A stretch of DNA of 64,000 nt from Nocardia mikamii NBRC 108933 (GTDB lineage: Bacteria; Actinomycetota; Actinomycetes; Mycobacteriales; Mycobacteriaceae): NCBI RefSeq assembly GCF_001613505.1, contig NZ_BDCM01000006.1:434001-498000 (forward strand), in the 5' to 3' direction. This document shows positions 34,139-42,343 of the stretch, one piece after another. The notes beneath the pieces are model-generated. The model worked only from the letters and a program-made list of their open reading frames with translations, did no database searches and was not told the origin of the DNA. The position numbers and the translations under genes are program-made. How positions within the stretch are numbered: position 1 is the stretch's first letter; the number at the start of each line of letters is the position of its first letter.

Positions 34139-34633
34139 ATGACTGAGACGCAAGTGACCTGGCTCACACCGGAGTCGCATGAGAGGCTCAAGAGCGAACT
34201 CGACGCGCTCATTGCCAACCGTCCGGTCATCGCGGCCGAGATCAACGAACGCCGCGAAGAAGGCGACCTGAAGGAGAACGGCGGCTACCACGCCGCGCGC
34301 GAGGAGCAGGGCCAGCAGGAGGCCCGCATCCGTCAGCTGCAGGAGCTGCTGAACAACGCCAAGGTCGGCGTCGCGCCGACCAAATCCGGTGTGGCGCTGC
34401 CCGGCTCGGTGGTCAAGGTCTACTACGACGGCGACGAGACCGATACCGAAACCTTCCTGATCGCGACCCGCGAAGAGGGCCTGGGCCGGTCGGACCTGGA
34501 GACCTACTCGCCGAGCTCCCCGCTCGGCGGCGCCCTGATCGACGCGAAGGTCGGCGAGACGCGCGAATACCGCCTGCCCAACGGCAACATGATGAAGGTG
34601 ACCCTGGTCAGTGCGGAGCCGTACCACAGCTGA
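34139..34633 (+). CDS. greA: Transcription elongation factor GreA
   Basis: A 164-residue GreA: an N-terminal coiled-coil (about 10-80) with the tip acidic pair [15 protein letters not shown] (about 39-53), which enters the RNA polymerase secondary channel, and a C-terminal FKBP-like domain ([20 protein letters not shown] and [17 protein letters not shown]). It rescues backtracked polymerase by stimulating transcript cleavage. ATG 34139 has AGGGAG 8 nt upstream; an in-frame GTG lies 9 bases before. A long leader with a hairpin precedes it and a strong terminator follows. Confidence 0.96.
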   Translation: MTETQVTWLTPESHERLKSELDALIANRPVIAAEINERREEGDLKENGGYHAAREEQGQQEARIRQLQELLNNAKVGVAPTKSGVALPGSVVKVYYDGDETDTETFLIATREEGLGRSDLETYSPSSPLGGALIDAKVGETREYRLPNGNMMKVTLVSAEPYHS

Positions 34634-34652
34634 CGCGGGGAAGGTGTCGTCG

Positions 34653-34754
34653 ATGAGCGCGAGCGGCAGCGGTGATACCGCCGCGGTGGCGCTGCGCGCG
34701 CTCCTCGGCAGATCCGGCCGGGTCGGCAGCAGCCCGGCCGCACATCTGACATAG
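34653..34754 (+). CDS. Candidate 33-residue ORF between greA and its terminator
   Basis: ATG with GGGGAAGG 8 nt upstream; the ORF (MSASGSGDTAAVALRALLGR start) ends 8 bases before the terminator stem and would be cotranscribed with greA. Ser/Gly/Ala/Arg-rich, no domain. It may be a small protein or chance frame. Confidence 0.33.
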   Translation: MSASGSGDTAAVALRALLGRSGRVGSSPAAHLT

Positions 34755-34762
34755 CTCCACCG

Positions 34763-34806
34763 ACACGAACGGCCGCACCGATTTCGGTGCGGCCGTTCGT
34801 GTTTTC
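34763..34806. terminator. Strong intrinsic terminator between greA and metB
   Basis: Perfect 19-bp arms (34763-34781 and 34784-34802) with a 2-base loop, followed on the plus strand by TTT. This is a classic rho-independent terminator for greA; the same stem lies at the end of the converging metB. Confidence 0.9.
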
Positions 34807-34828
34807 CGAGCTTGTTCAGCGTGTCGGG

Positions 34829-35977
34829 TCAGCCCAGCGCCCGCTCCACGTCGGCGAGCAGATCGCCGATGTCCTCGATACCGACCGAGAGCCGCACGAG
34901 ATCCGCGGGCACCTCCAGTTCCGAACCCTCGGTCGAGGCATGGGTCATCGCACCGGGATGTTCGATCAGCGATTCCACTCCACCGAGCGATTCGGCGAGC
35001 GTGAAGATCTTCGTCCGCGCGCAGAAGTCGTGTGCGGCCTGCTTACCGCCGCGCAGCCGTACCGAGATCATGCCGCCGAAACGGCGCATCTGCTTCTGCG
35101 CCACCGGATTTCCGGCGTGTTCCGGCAGACCGGGATAGATCACCTGCGAAATGGCCGAGTGGTCGGCGAGGAACGCGGCGAGGGTCTCGGCGTTGTCGCA
35201 GTGCCGATCCATCCGCAACGCGAGGGTTTTGATGCCGCGCATGGTGAGGAAGGCGTCGGTGGGTCCCGGGACCGCGCCGGCACCGTTCTGCAGGAAGGCG
35301 AAGGCCGCGTCGAGTTCGGCGTCGTCGGTGATCAGTGCGCCGCCGACCACATCCGAATGCCCGCCCAGATATTTGGTGGTCGAATGCAGCACGATATCGG
35401 CGCCGAGCAGCAGCGGCTGCTGCAGGTACGGGGAGGCGAAGGTGTTGTCCACCACCAGTTTCGCGCCGCCGCCGTGCGCGACGTCGGCCAGCGCCGCGAT
35501 GTCGCCGACGTTGAGCAGCGGGTTGGTCGGCGTCTCCAGCCACACCAGTTTGGTGTTGGGACGCAAGGCGTTTGCGACCGCGTCCGGGTCCGACACGGGG
35601 GCCACCGAGTATTCGATACCCCACTGCGTGAACACCTTGTCGATGAGCCGGAACGTCCCGCCGTAGGCGTCGTTCGGAATCACCAGGTGATCACCCGGAC
35701 GCAGCGTCGCCCGCAGCACACAGTCGGTGGCCGCCATCCCCGAGGAGAATGCCCGCCCGTAACTCCCCGATTCCAGCGCGGCCAGATTCGCTTCCAGCGC
35801 GGCGCGGGTCGGGTTACCGGTGCGGGCGTACTCGTAGCCGCCACGCAGCCCGCCCACGCCGTCCTGGGCGAAGGTCGAACTCGCGTAGATCGGCACATTC
35901 ACCGCACCGGTCTGCGGATCGGGATCGAACCCGGCGTGCACGGCTCGTGTGGAGAACCCCAGCTGATCGTCGGTCAT
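34829..35977 (-). CDS. metB: Cystathionine gamma-synthase
   Basis: A 382-residue PLP enzyme of the Cys/Met metabolism family. PLP-lysine motif LHSTTKYLGGHSD (about 196-208), YARTGNPTR (about 48-56) and SLGGVESLIEHPG near the C-terminus. It joins O-acyl-homoserine and cysteine to cystathionine; with cbs nearby it forms the transsulfuration pathway (the same family can also act as gamma-lyase). ATG 35977 has TAGGCT 8 nt upstream (leaderless); an upstream extension lacks support. Position matches Rv1079. Confidence 0.93.
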   Translation of the reverse strand: MTDDQLGFSTRAVHAGFDPDPQTGAVNVPIYASSTFAQDGVGGLRGGYEYARTGNPTRAALEANLAALESGSYGRAFSSGMAATDCVLRATLRPGDHLVIPNDAYGGTFRLIDKVFTQWGIEYSVAPVSDPDAVANALRPNTKLVWLETPTNPLLNVGDIAALADVAHGGGAKLVVDNTFASPYLQQPLLLGADIVLHSTTKYLGGHSDVVGGALITDDAELDAAFAFLQNGAGAVPGPTDAFLTMRGIKTLALRMDRHCDNAETLAAFLADHSAISQVIYPGLPEHAGNPVAQKQMRRFGGMISVRLRGGKQAAHDFCARTKIFTLAESLGGVESLIEHPGAMTHASTEGSELEVPADLVRLSVGIEDIGDLLADVERALG

Positions 35978-36081
35978 GCGGACCAGCCTAGATCCGTGCC
36001 GTCGCGGCGCTCGAGCCGGGAACCCCCGGCCGTGGATCGATGTGAGCGGGGTCATGCCCGCCCCGCGCGAACACCTCAGGC

Positions 36082-36717
36082 TCAGTACGCGGAGTTGACG
36101 TTGTCCATCGAGCCGTAGCGGTGCGCTGCGTAGTTGCAGGCGGCCACGATGTTGGCGACCGGATCCCAGATGTCCCAGGAGGTGCCCTCGACGTGGTACG
36201 CCGCGAAGGTCGGGTCGATGACCTGCAGCAGGCCCTTGGACGGGATGCCGTTCATGGCATTGATGTCGTACAGGTTGATGGCCTGGGTGTTACCCGAGGA
36301 CTCCCGCATGACGTTGCGGTAGATGCCGTCGTAGCTACCCGGGATGCCGTGCGCGGCCATGATGTCGAGAGCGTTGTGGATCCAACCGTCCAGGTTGTCC
36401 GGGTAGACCGGCGCCGGCGGGGGCGGCGGGGGAAGCACCGGCGCGGGTGCCGGAGCGGGAGCCGGCATCGGGGCCGGGATGGCGGCGGCGGGTGCGGCCG
36501 GCGCCGGGGCGGCCGCGGCGATGGGCTCGGCGGCAGCGGTGGGCTGGGTCTTCTCGGCGGCGGCGATCAACGTGGACGCCAGCGCGACCGGCTTCACATC
36601 GTCGCTCTTGTGGCCACCGGCGGAGGTGATGGCGGCGAAGGCGGCAAGGGCCAGGGTGGCTGATCCGGCGGTACGCGCGACCGCCTTGGCTCTACTGCTT
36701 GTCGTGGTCTTCGACAT
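36082..36717 (-). CDS. Secreted transglycosylase-like (SLT) protein with Pro/Ala linker
   Basis: A 211-residue exported cell-wall hydrolase. Signal segment AGSATLALAAFAAITSAGG (about 16-34), an Ala/Pro linker (about 60-105, PAPAPAPAPVLPPPPPPAPV) and a C-terminal lysozyme-like domain: IYRNVMRESSGNTQAIN (catalytic Glu, about 134-150), GIPSKGLLQVIDPTFAAY and NIVAACNYAAHRYG. It probably cuts peptidoglycan glycan strands in growth or resuscitation. ATG has GGGAAG 8 nt upstream. Control by the long AT-rich region to its right is likely. Confidence 0.88.
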   Translation of the reverse strand: MSKTTTSSRAKAVARTAGSATLALAAFAAITSAGGHKSDDVKPVALASTLIAAAEKTQPTAAAEPIAAAAPAPAAPAAAIPAPMPAPAPAPAPVLPPPPPPAPVYPDNLDGWIHNALDIMAAHGIPGSYDGIYRNVMRESSGNTQAINLYDINAMNGIPSKGLLQVIDPTFAAYHVEGTSWDIWDPVANIVAACNYAAHRYGSMDNVNSAY

Positions 36718-37236
36718 TCGATGTTCTTCCCTACTGTGTGTCGGCCTCGGTGGCCTGCGGCAGGCAGCACTGGACCAGGGCGGGCCCTCTGGGACTCACC
36801 TCGCGTACTGCATGCTTTTTTCGGATGACGATCCGGCTACTGACTCAGACTCGACGTCTGACAACCAACGAGGTCACAGGATGATTGCGGTAGGTGAACG
36901 TAAACTTAACTCGAAATGAACAAACGGTGCCGCCACTCGCATTTCGCATCGATGGCCACTCGCTATATAGCGCTGACCTGGGCATCTCCCCGTTCCGAGA
37001 CAGTGCTGCGCATCACAGAAAAATAACGCGTGTCGTTGCAACCAAGGGTGTTTTGTCCGTTTTTCGGACGTTCGGCAACTGTTCGGTAACGATCGACAAC
37101 GCTCGGTAACCCCCGCCGAGATCTGCTCGATAGACAAAGTTTGCGGACCGACCGCATTCGCCCGGGCAGGCCTGCCGGCACGCCGCGACCGGCGACTCGG
37201 TGAACGGCCGGCAGAGGCCACGGGGACCCCGAAACG
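36718..37236. promoter_or_regulatory. Long AT-rich control region of the transglycosylase gene
   Basis: About 520 bases with lower GC than the rest of the window and no gene. Elements seen: CAGAC/GTCTG inverted repeat near 36849-36863; perfect palindrome CGCTATATAGCG (36961-36972); GTCCG/CGGAC hairpin with a T5 loop (37055-37069); and two imperfect direct repeats ending CGGTAAC (37074-37090 and 37093-37110). Cell-wall hydrolase genes in actinobacteria are often under cAMP-receptor or c-di-AMP control; no clear riboswitch was matched. Confidence 0.5.
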
Positions 37237-37273
37237 CGCTCACCCGGCCGCAGAATGCGCGGCCGGGTGAGCG
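37237..37273. terminator. Terminator of cbs
   Basis: Perfect 15-bp arms CGCTCACCCGGCCGC (37237-37251) and GCGGCCGGGTGAGCG (37259-37273) with a 7-base loop lie 35 bases after the cbs stop; on the minus strand CGTTTC follows. Confidence 0.85.
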
Positions 37274-37307
37274 AGGGGGCGAGATCTGCTGTTGTGCGGC
37301 GAACGAG

Positions 37308-38702
37308 TCAGTGCGTGGACAAACCCGACCCGCTGAGGAATCCGAGCAGATCGTGGCGGGTGATGACCCCGATCGGCTTACCGTCCTCGACCACCATCAG
37401 CGCGTCCGTCGACTCCAGCTCCTTCGTCGCCGCCGACACCGGCTCGCCGGACCCGATCAGGGGGAACGACGGGCTCATATGCTTCGACACCGGATCGGTC
37501 AGATGCGCCCGGCCCTCGAACACCGCCGACAGCAGATCGCGCTCGGTGACGCTGCCGGCCACCTCGCCGGCCATCACCGGCGGTTCCGCGCCGACCACCG
37601 GCATCTGGGAGACGCCGTATTCGCGCAGGATCTCGATGGCGTCGCGCAGCGTCTCCTGCGGGTGGGTGTGCACCAGATCCGGCAGCGCGCCGGACTTGCC
37701 GCGCAGAACGTCACCGACCGTCGGCTCGGCGGTGCTGCCGTCGAGCCGGCTCTGCAGGAAGCCGTAGGAACTCATCCAGTTGTCGTTGAAGATCTTCGAC
37801 AGATAACCGCGGCCGCCGTCGGGCAGCAGCACCACGACGACCGCCTCCGGATCGCGCTCGGCGACTCGCAGCGCGGCGACCACCGCCATACCGCAGGAGC
37901 CGCCCACCAGCAGGCCCTCCTCGCGAGCGAGGCGGCGGGTCATCTCGAAGCTGTCGGCATCGGAGACGGCGATGATCTCGTCCGGCACCGCCGGGTCGTA
38001 GGCCGAGGGCCAGAAGTCCTCGCCGACACCCTCGACCAGATACGGCCGGCCGGTGCCGCCGGAATAGACCGACCCCTCCGGATCGGCGCCGACGATCTTG
38101 ACCTTGCCGCCGGACACCTCCTTCAGATACCGGCCCGCACCCGTGATGGTGCCGCCGGTGCCCACGCCGGCCACGAAATGGGTGACCTTGCCCTCGGTGT
38201 CGCGCCAGATCTCGGGACCGGTGGTCTCGTAGTGGCTGGCCGGACCGCCCGGGTTGGAGTACTGGTCGGGCTTCCACGCGCCCGGGATCTCGCGGGTGAG
38301 CCGGTCCGAGACGCTGTAGTAGCTGTCCGGATGCTCCGGCGGCACCGCGGTCGGGCAGACGACCACCTCGGCACCGTAGGCGCGCAACACGTTGCGCTTG
38401 TCCTCGCTGACCTTGTCCGGGCAGACGAAGACGCATTTGTAACCGCGCTGCTGGGCGACCAGGGCCAGACCCACTCCGGTGTTCCCGGAGGTCGGTTCCA
38501 CGATGGTCCCGCCCGGCTTCAGCAATCCCTGCTCCTCGGCGGCGTCGATCATCCTGACCGCGATGCGGTCCTTCGAGCTGCCACCGGGGTTGAGGTATTC
38601 GATCTTCGCGGCCACCACCCCGGAGTTCGGGCCCACCACAGAGTTCAACCGAACGAGCGGGGTATTTCCGATCAGGTCGACGACGTGGTTCGCGATACGC
38701 AT
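37308..38702 (-). CDS. cbs: Cystathionine beta-synthase
   Basis: A 464-residue PLP enzyme (fold type II) with an N-terminal catalytic domain and two C-terminal CBS domains (about 335-464). Motifs: NPGGSSKDRIAVRM (PLP Lys, about 38-51), EPTSGNTGVGLAL (about 69-81), GTGGTITGAG (phosphate loop, about 176-185), GGSCGMAV. It condenses serine and homocysteine to cystathionine. In position and sequence it closely follows M. tuberculosis Rv1077. No Shine-Dalgarno is evident at the ATG; the start is conserved with the family (MRIA). CBS domains probably bind S-adenosylmethionine for regulation. Confidence 0.95.
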   Translation of the reverse strand: MRIANHVVDLIGNTPLVRLNSVVGPNSGVVAAKIEYLNPGGSSKDRIAVRMIDAAEEQGLLKPGGTIVEPTSGNTGVGLALVAQQRGYKCVFVCPDKVSEDKRNVLRAYGAEVVVCPTAVPPEHPDSYYSVSDRLTREIPGAWKPDQYSNPGGPASHYETTGPEIWRDTEGKVTHFVAGVGTGGTITGAGRYLKEVSGGKVKIVGADPEGSVYSGGTGRPYLVEGVGEDFWPSAYDPAVPDEIIAVSDADSFEMTRRLAREEGLLVGGSCGMAVVAALRVAERDPEAVVVVLLPDGGRGYLSKIFNDNWMSSYGFLQSRLDGSTAEPTVGDVLRGKSGALPDLVHTHPQETLRDAIEILREYGVSQMPVVGAEPPVMAGEVAGSVTERDLLSAVFEGRAHLTDPVSKHMSPSFPLIGSGEPVSAATKELESTDALMVVEDGKPIGVITRHDLLGFLSGSGLSTH

Positions 38703-38802
38703 AGCTACATCGTCGCAGAGCCGCGCGGGCGACTTGCGTTTGGTACGGCGAGCGCTGCGTTTGATCCGGCGAGGACATGGCCGTGCGGTTACTATGCCGA
38801 AC

Positions 38803-39261
38803 GTGAGGATGCCGAAGACAGCTCGCGCCGCCGCAGCGGTGGCCGCGACCGTCGGGGCCGTGACCGCCATCGCGTCCGCCTCGGCCAGCGCACAGACCGT
38901 CGAATTCCCGCAAACGCCGAGTGTGTTCTACGGCGGATTGTGCGGGGGCAATATCCGGACCTGGGTGGATACCAGTCCCGACTGGCCCGGCCGGGCGGTG
39001 TTCAACGTCCAGGCGCTGGCGATTCAGGGTGTGGGCCCGGGCCAGTATCCGCTGGCCCCGCTGTGCAACGTCGACACCACCGTCGCGTGGCGCAACACCA
39101 ACACCGGGGCCGCCGGCGAGTACCGCCTGAACGTCGTCTCCGGCATCTACGGCAGCATCCTGTACGCCGAGTTCCAGAACACCGGGCCGGGTCATATCGA
39201 GATCACGGTCACCACGAACAACCTCAACATTCCCGCGCACGGCGCATTCGACGTTTCCTGA
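38803..39261 (+). CDS. Small secreted protein of unknown function
   Basis: A 152-residue exported protein: N-terminal MPKTAR then hydrophobic AAAAVAATVGAVTAIASASASA and probable cleavage after ASA (about residue 28). The mature part has two Cys (LCGGNIR and LCNVD) and beta-strand repeats (GHIEITVTTNNLNIPAHG), suggestive of an Ig-like or beta-sandwich domain. GTG 38803 is chosen since TACTAT lies 8 nt upstream (leaderless); ATG 38794 would lie within the promoter. Divergent from cbs. Function unknown. Confidence 0.75.
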   Translation: MRMPKTARAAAAVAATVGAVTAIASASASAQTVEFPQTPSVFYGGLCGGNIRTWVDTSPDWPGRAVFNVQALAIQGVGPGQYPLAPLCNVDTTVAWRNTNTGAAGEYRLNVVSGIYGSILYAEFQNTGPGHIEITVTTNNLNIPAHGAFDVS

Positions 39262-39430
39262 CGCGCGCCGGCCTCGTCCCTGGTCGGCGCGTCGCACGCA
39301 TCGCATAATCGGTGGGACCGGACCGGGAGCGCCCCCTCGTGGCCGCACCGGATTCGCACGCCGCGGGCACCGGGCCCGCCGCGGGTGATCCGGTCGGTGG
39401 CAGCGTCGGAGTGAGACGGGAGGTTGGCGC

Positions 39431-40303
39431 GTGGCTTCCAGGACGTGGCGGACGGTCGCGGCGAGCGCGGCCGCCGCGGTGGCGGTCGGCTCCGGGGCGG
39501 GCACCGCGGGCTGGGCGACCTACCGCCTGCTGATGTCGCAGGCGCGCGCGGCGCGCACCGTGATCGGCCGCGACACCTCCAAGCCGCCGGAGGCCGACGG
39601 CGTGTACACCCGCGACTGCGCGGCCCCGGAATCGTGGCGCGCGGGCGTGCCGTTCGACCTGCACCTGATGATCTTCGGCGATTCGACCGCCGCCGGAGTG
39701 GGCTGCGCCGATGCCGAGCAGGTGCCCGGCGTCCTGGTGGCCCGCGGTCTGGCCGATGCCACCGGATGGCGAATTCGCTTGAGTACCAAGGCGATATCGG
39801 GCGCCACCTCGAAGGGGCTGGCCGGTCAGGTCGACGCCATGTTCATCGCCGGCCCGCCGCCGGACGCCGCGGTGATCCTGGTCGGCGCCAACGATGTCAC
39901 CAAGAAACACTCGATCTGGCGTTCGGCGCAGCGGCTGCGGCACGCGGTCGGGCGCCTGCACGAGGCGGGCGCCGTCGTGGTGGTCGGCACCTGCCCGGAT
40001 CTCGGCACCGTGGCCGCGATCCCGCAACCGCTGAGCACGGTCGTGCACCGCTGGAGCGCGCGGCTGGCCCGGGCCCAGGTCGGTGCGGTCCGCTCGGCCG
40101 GCGGCACGCCCGTGGCGATGGGCGATCTGCTCGGGCACGACTTCCGCAGCACCCCGGAGGTGCTCTTCTCCGCCGACGGGTTCCATCCCTCGCCCGCCGG
40201 ATACGCGTTGGCGGCCCGGCACCTGCTCCCGGCACTGCTACGTGAGCTCGATGAACGGGATCCATCTCGACCGGGTGTTCCGAGCCACACCGCGGCGACG
40301 TAG
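39431..40303 (+). CDS. SGNH/GDSL hydrolase (Rv1075c type), membrane-anchored or secreted
   Basis: A 290-residue lipase/esterase-fold protein. N-terminal hydrophobic segment (VAASAAAAVAVGSGAGTAG, about 8-26) likely exports it. Catalytic blocks: IFGDSTAAGVG (nucleophile Ser, about 81-91), ILVGANDVT (Asn) and DGFHPSPAGYALA (Asp and His, about 248-260). GTG start with GGGAGG 7 nt upstream. It is the Rv1075c equivalent, an esterase needed for full virulence in mycobacteria by family reports. Followed closely by the thiolase gene. Confidence 0.9.
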   Translation: MASRTWRTVAASAAAAVAVGSGAGTAGWATYRLLMSQARAARTVIGRDTSKPPEADGVYTRDCAAPESWRAGVPFDLHLMIFGDSTAAGVGCADAEQVPGVLVARGLADATGWRIRLSTKAISGATSKGLAGQVDAMFIAGPPPDAAVILVGANDVTKKHSIWRSAQRLRHAVGRLHEAGAVVVVGTCPDLGTVAAIPQPLSTVVHRWSARLARAQVGAVRSAGGTPVAMGDLLGHDFRSTPEVLFSADGFHPSPAGYALAARHLLPALLRELDERDPSRPGVPSHTAAT

Positions 40304-40381
40304 ATTCGGGGTTGAATTGTCGTACCCCTGTACCGAAACGGTCCGCTGACCGATTCGGCGACCCCGATATAAGGAGTCCTC

Positions 40382-41602
40382 ATGCCAGAGGCCGTCATCG
40401 TTTCGTTCGCCCGCTCCCCCATCGGCCGCGCAGGCAAGGGTTCGCTGGTGACCATGCGTCCCGACGACCTCGCCACCCAGATGGTCCGCGCCGCCCTGGA
40501 CAAGGTTCCGGCGCTGAACCCCGCCGACATCGACGATCTGATGCTCGGCTGCGGACAGCCCGGCGGCGAGGCCGGATTCAACATGGCCAAGGTGGTCGCC
40601 ACCCAGCTCGGCTACGACTTCCTGCCCGGCGTGACCCTGAACCGGTACTGCTCGTCGTCGCTGCAGACCACCCGGATGGCGCTGCACGCCATCAAGGCCG
40701 GTGAGGGCGATGTGTTCATCTCCGCCGGTGTCGAGACCGTGTCGCGGTTCCCGAAGGGCACTTCCGACGGCTGGCCGGACACCCACAACGAGAAGTTCGC
40801 CGAGGCCGAGGCCCGCACCGCCAAGCGCGCCGAGGGCGGCTCCGACGGCTGGGCCGATCCGCGCGAGGGTGGCGATCTGCCCGACATCTACATCGCGATG
40901 GGCCAGACCGCCGAGAACGTGGCGCAGTTCACCGGTATCTCGCGCGAGGACCAGGACCACTGGGGCGTGCGGTCGCAGAACCGCGCCGAGGAGGCCATCA
41001 AGGCCGGCTTCTTCGAACGTGAGATCACTCCGGTGACGCTGCCCGACGGCACCGTCGTCTCCACCGACGACGGCCCCCGCCCCGGCACCACCTACGAGAA
41101 GATCTCGCAGCTCAAGCCGGTCTTCCGTCCGGACGGCACCATCACCGCCGGTAACGCGTGCCCGCTGAACGACGGCGCCGCCGCGCTGGTCATCATGAGC
41201 GACACCAAGGCCAAGGAGCTGGGTCTGACCCCGCTGGCGCGCATCGTGTCCACCGGCGTGTCCGGTCTGTCGCCGGAGATCATGGGCCTGGGCCCGATCG
41301 AGGCCGTGCGCAAGGCGCTGAAGATCGCCGGCAAGACCATCGACGACATCGACCTCTACGAGATCAACGAGGCCTTCGCCGTACAGGTGCTGGGCTCGGC
41401 TCGTGAGCTGAAGATGGATCTGGACAAGCTGAACGTCTCCGGCGGCGCCATCGCCCTCGGCCACCCGTTCGGCATGACCGGCGCCCGCATCACCGCCACC
41501 CTGATCAACAACCTGCAGACCCACGACAAGCAGTTCGGTCTGGAGACCATGTGTGTCGGCGGTGGCCAGGGCATGGCCATGGTCATCGAGCGCCTGAGCT
41601 GA
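40382..41602 (+). CDS. fadA3: Acetyl-CoA acetyltransferase / 3-ketoacyl-CoA thiolase
   Basis: A 406-residue thiolase: acyl-accepting Cys in [10 protein letters not shown] (about 84-93), [12 protein letters not shown], the His motif [16 protein letters not shown] (about 356-371) and the second Cys in [11 protein letters not shown] (about 388). It performs the thiolytic step of beta-oxidation or the reverse condensation. AAGGAG 5 nt before the ATG. It corresponds to Rv1074c (fadA3) by position. A stem-loop terminator follows at 41731. Confidence 0.93.
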   Translation: MPEAVIVSFARSPIGRAGKGSLVTMRPDDLATQMVRAALDKVPALNPADIDDLMLGCGQPGGEAGFNMAKVVATQLGYDFLPGVTLNRYCSSSLQTTRMALHAIKAGEGDVFISAGVETVSRFPKGTSDGWPDTHNEKFAEAEARTAKRAEGGSDGWADPREGGDLPDIYIAMGQTAENVAQFTGISREDQDHWGVRSQNRAEEAIKAGFFEREITPVTLPDGTVVSTDDGPRPGTTYEKISQLKPVFRPDGTITAGNACPLNDGAAALVIMSDTKAKELGLTPLARIVSTGVSGLSPEIMGLGPIEAVRKALKIAGKTIDDIDLYEINEAFAVQVLGSARELKMDLDKLNVSGGAIALGHPFGMTGARITATLINNLQTHDKQFGLETMCVGGGQGMAMVIERLS

Positions 41603-41730
41603 GCTCCCCCGCCTCTCCGACAATTCAGCGGATGAGTGGGTGCCGCGAGACTTGCGTTGCGGGGTGGCGGTGAGTGCTGAGGTGGCCTCTGGGCGTGCCC
41701 GATGAGTTACCCATGTGCTCGCGAAATCAG

Positions 41731-41766
41731 TCGGCCGGTCCGCATCGAAAGGTGAGGACCGGCCGA
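41731..41766 (+). terminator. Terminator-like stem after the thiolase gene
   Basis: Arms TCGGCCGGTCC (41731-41741) and GGACCGGCCGA (41756-41766), perfect over 11 bp with a 14-base loop and TTC after it, in the 281-base gap before the DUF1330 gene. Confidence 0.65.
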
Positions 41767-41883
41767 TTCGCGTTGCGGCCCGGCGGCCATGTTCAGCGCG
41801 CATTACCTGGCGGGTAATCGTTCTCCGGCCTCCGGCGCGGAAGTATCAATGGCGTCAACGCCACTCGGTTCGAGGAGTTCGAG

Positions 41884-42219
41884 ATGCCTGCCTACGCCGT
41901 GGCCCATCTGCACGATGTGGATGTCAACGCCGAGATCGTGGAGTATCTGCGCCGGATCGACGGCACGCTGGCGCCGTTCGGCGGGAAGTTCATCGTCCAC
42001 GGCGGGCGGCAACTGGTTGCCGAGGGGCCCGCGAGCGCCGTCGCCATCGTCATCGAATTCCCCGATTACGAAGCGGCGCAGGCCTGGTACGCCTCGCCGG
42101 AGTATCTGGAGATCCTGCCGCTGCGCCTGAACAATGCGGCCGGGGTCGCGATTCTGGCCGATCACTGCGGTAACGACCACGTCGCCACCGATGTGCTCCC
42201 GGCTGAACTGCTCATGTGA
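41884..42219 (+). CDS. DUF1330 (dimeric ferredoxin-like fold) protein
   Basis: A 111-residue cytosolic protein: YAVAHLHDVDVNAEIVEYLRRI, FGGKFIVHGG and IVIEFPDYEAAQAWYASPEY are the family pattern (about 4-85). DUF1330 proteins form small alpha+beta barrels of unknown role, possibly oxygenases or binding proteins. ATG with GAGGAG 6 nt upstream. C-terminal 20 residues are a variable tail. Confidence 0.88.
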   Translation: MPAYAVAHLHDVDVNAEIVEYLRRIDGTLAPFGGKFIVHGGRQLVAEGPASAVAIVIEFPDYEAAQAWYASPEYLEILPLRLNNAAGVAILADHCGNDHVATDVLPAELLM

Positions 42220-42343
42220 AACCCGCGGCGGCGGAGCGACTCGGGGACCGCGGGGTGCGCGAGTCCAGCGGTTCCAGAGCTCGCTTACCCGAACCGATCG
42301 CGGCCCCAACGGATTGGGGCCGCGACGACCGCAGCGGTGTGGG

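Noticed and set aside
36718..37236. c-di-AMP (ydaO) riboswitch before the transglycosylase gene
   Set aside because: Considered because such riboswitches precede actinobacterial cell-wall hydrolases, but I could not place the conserved core on the minus strand. A covariance-model search would decide.
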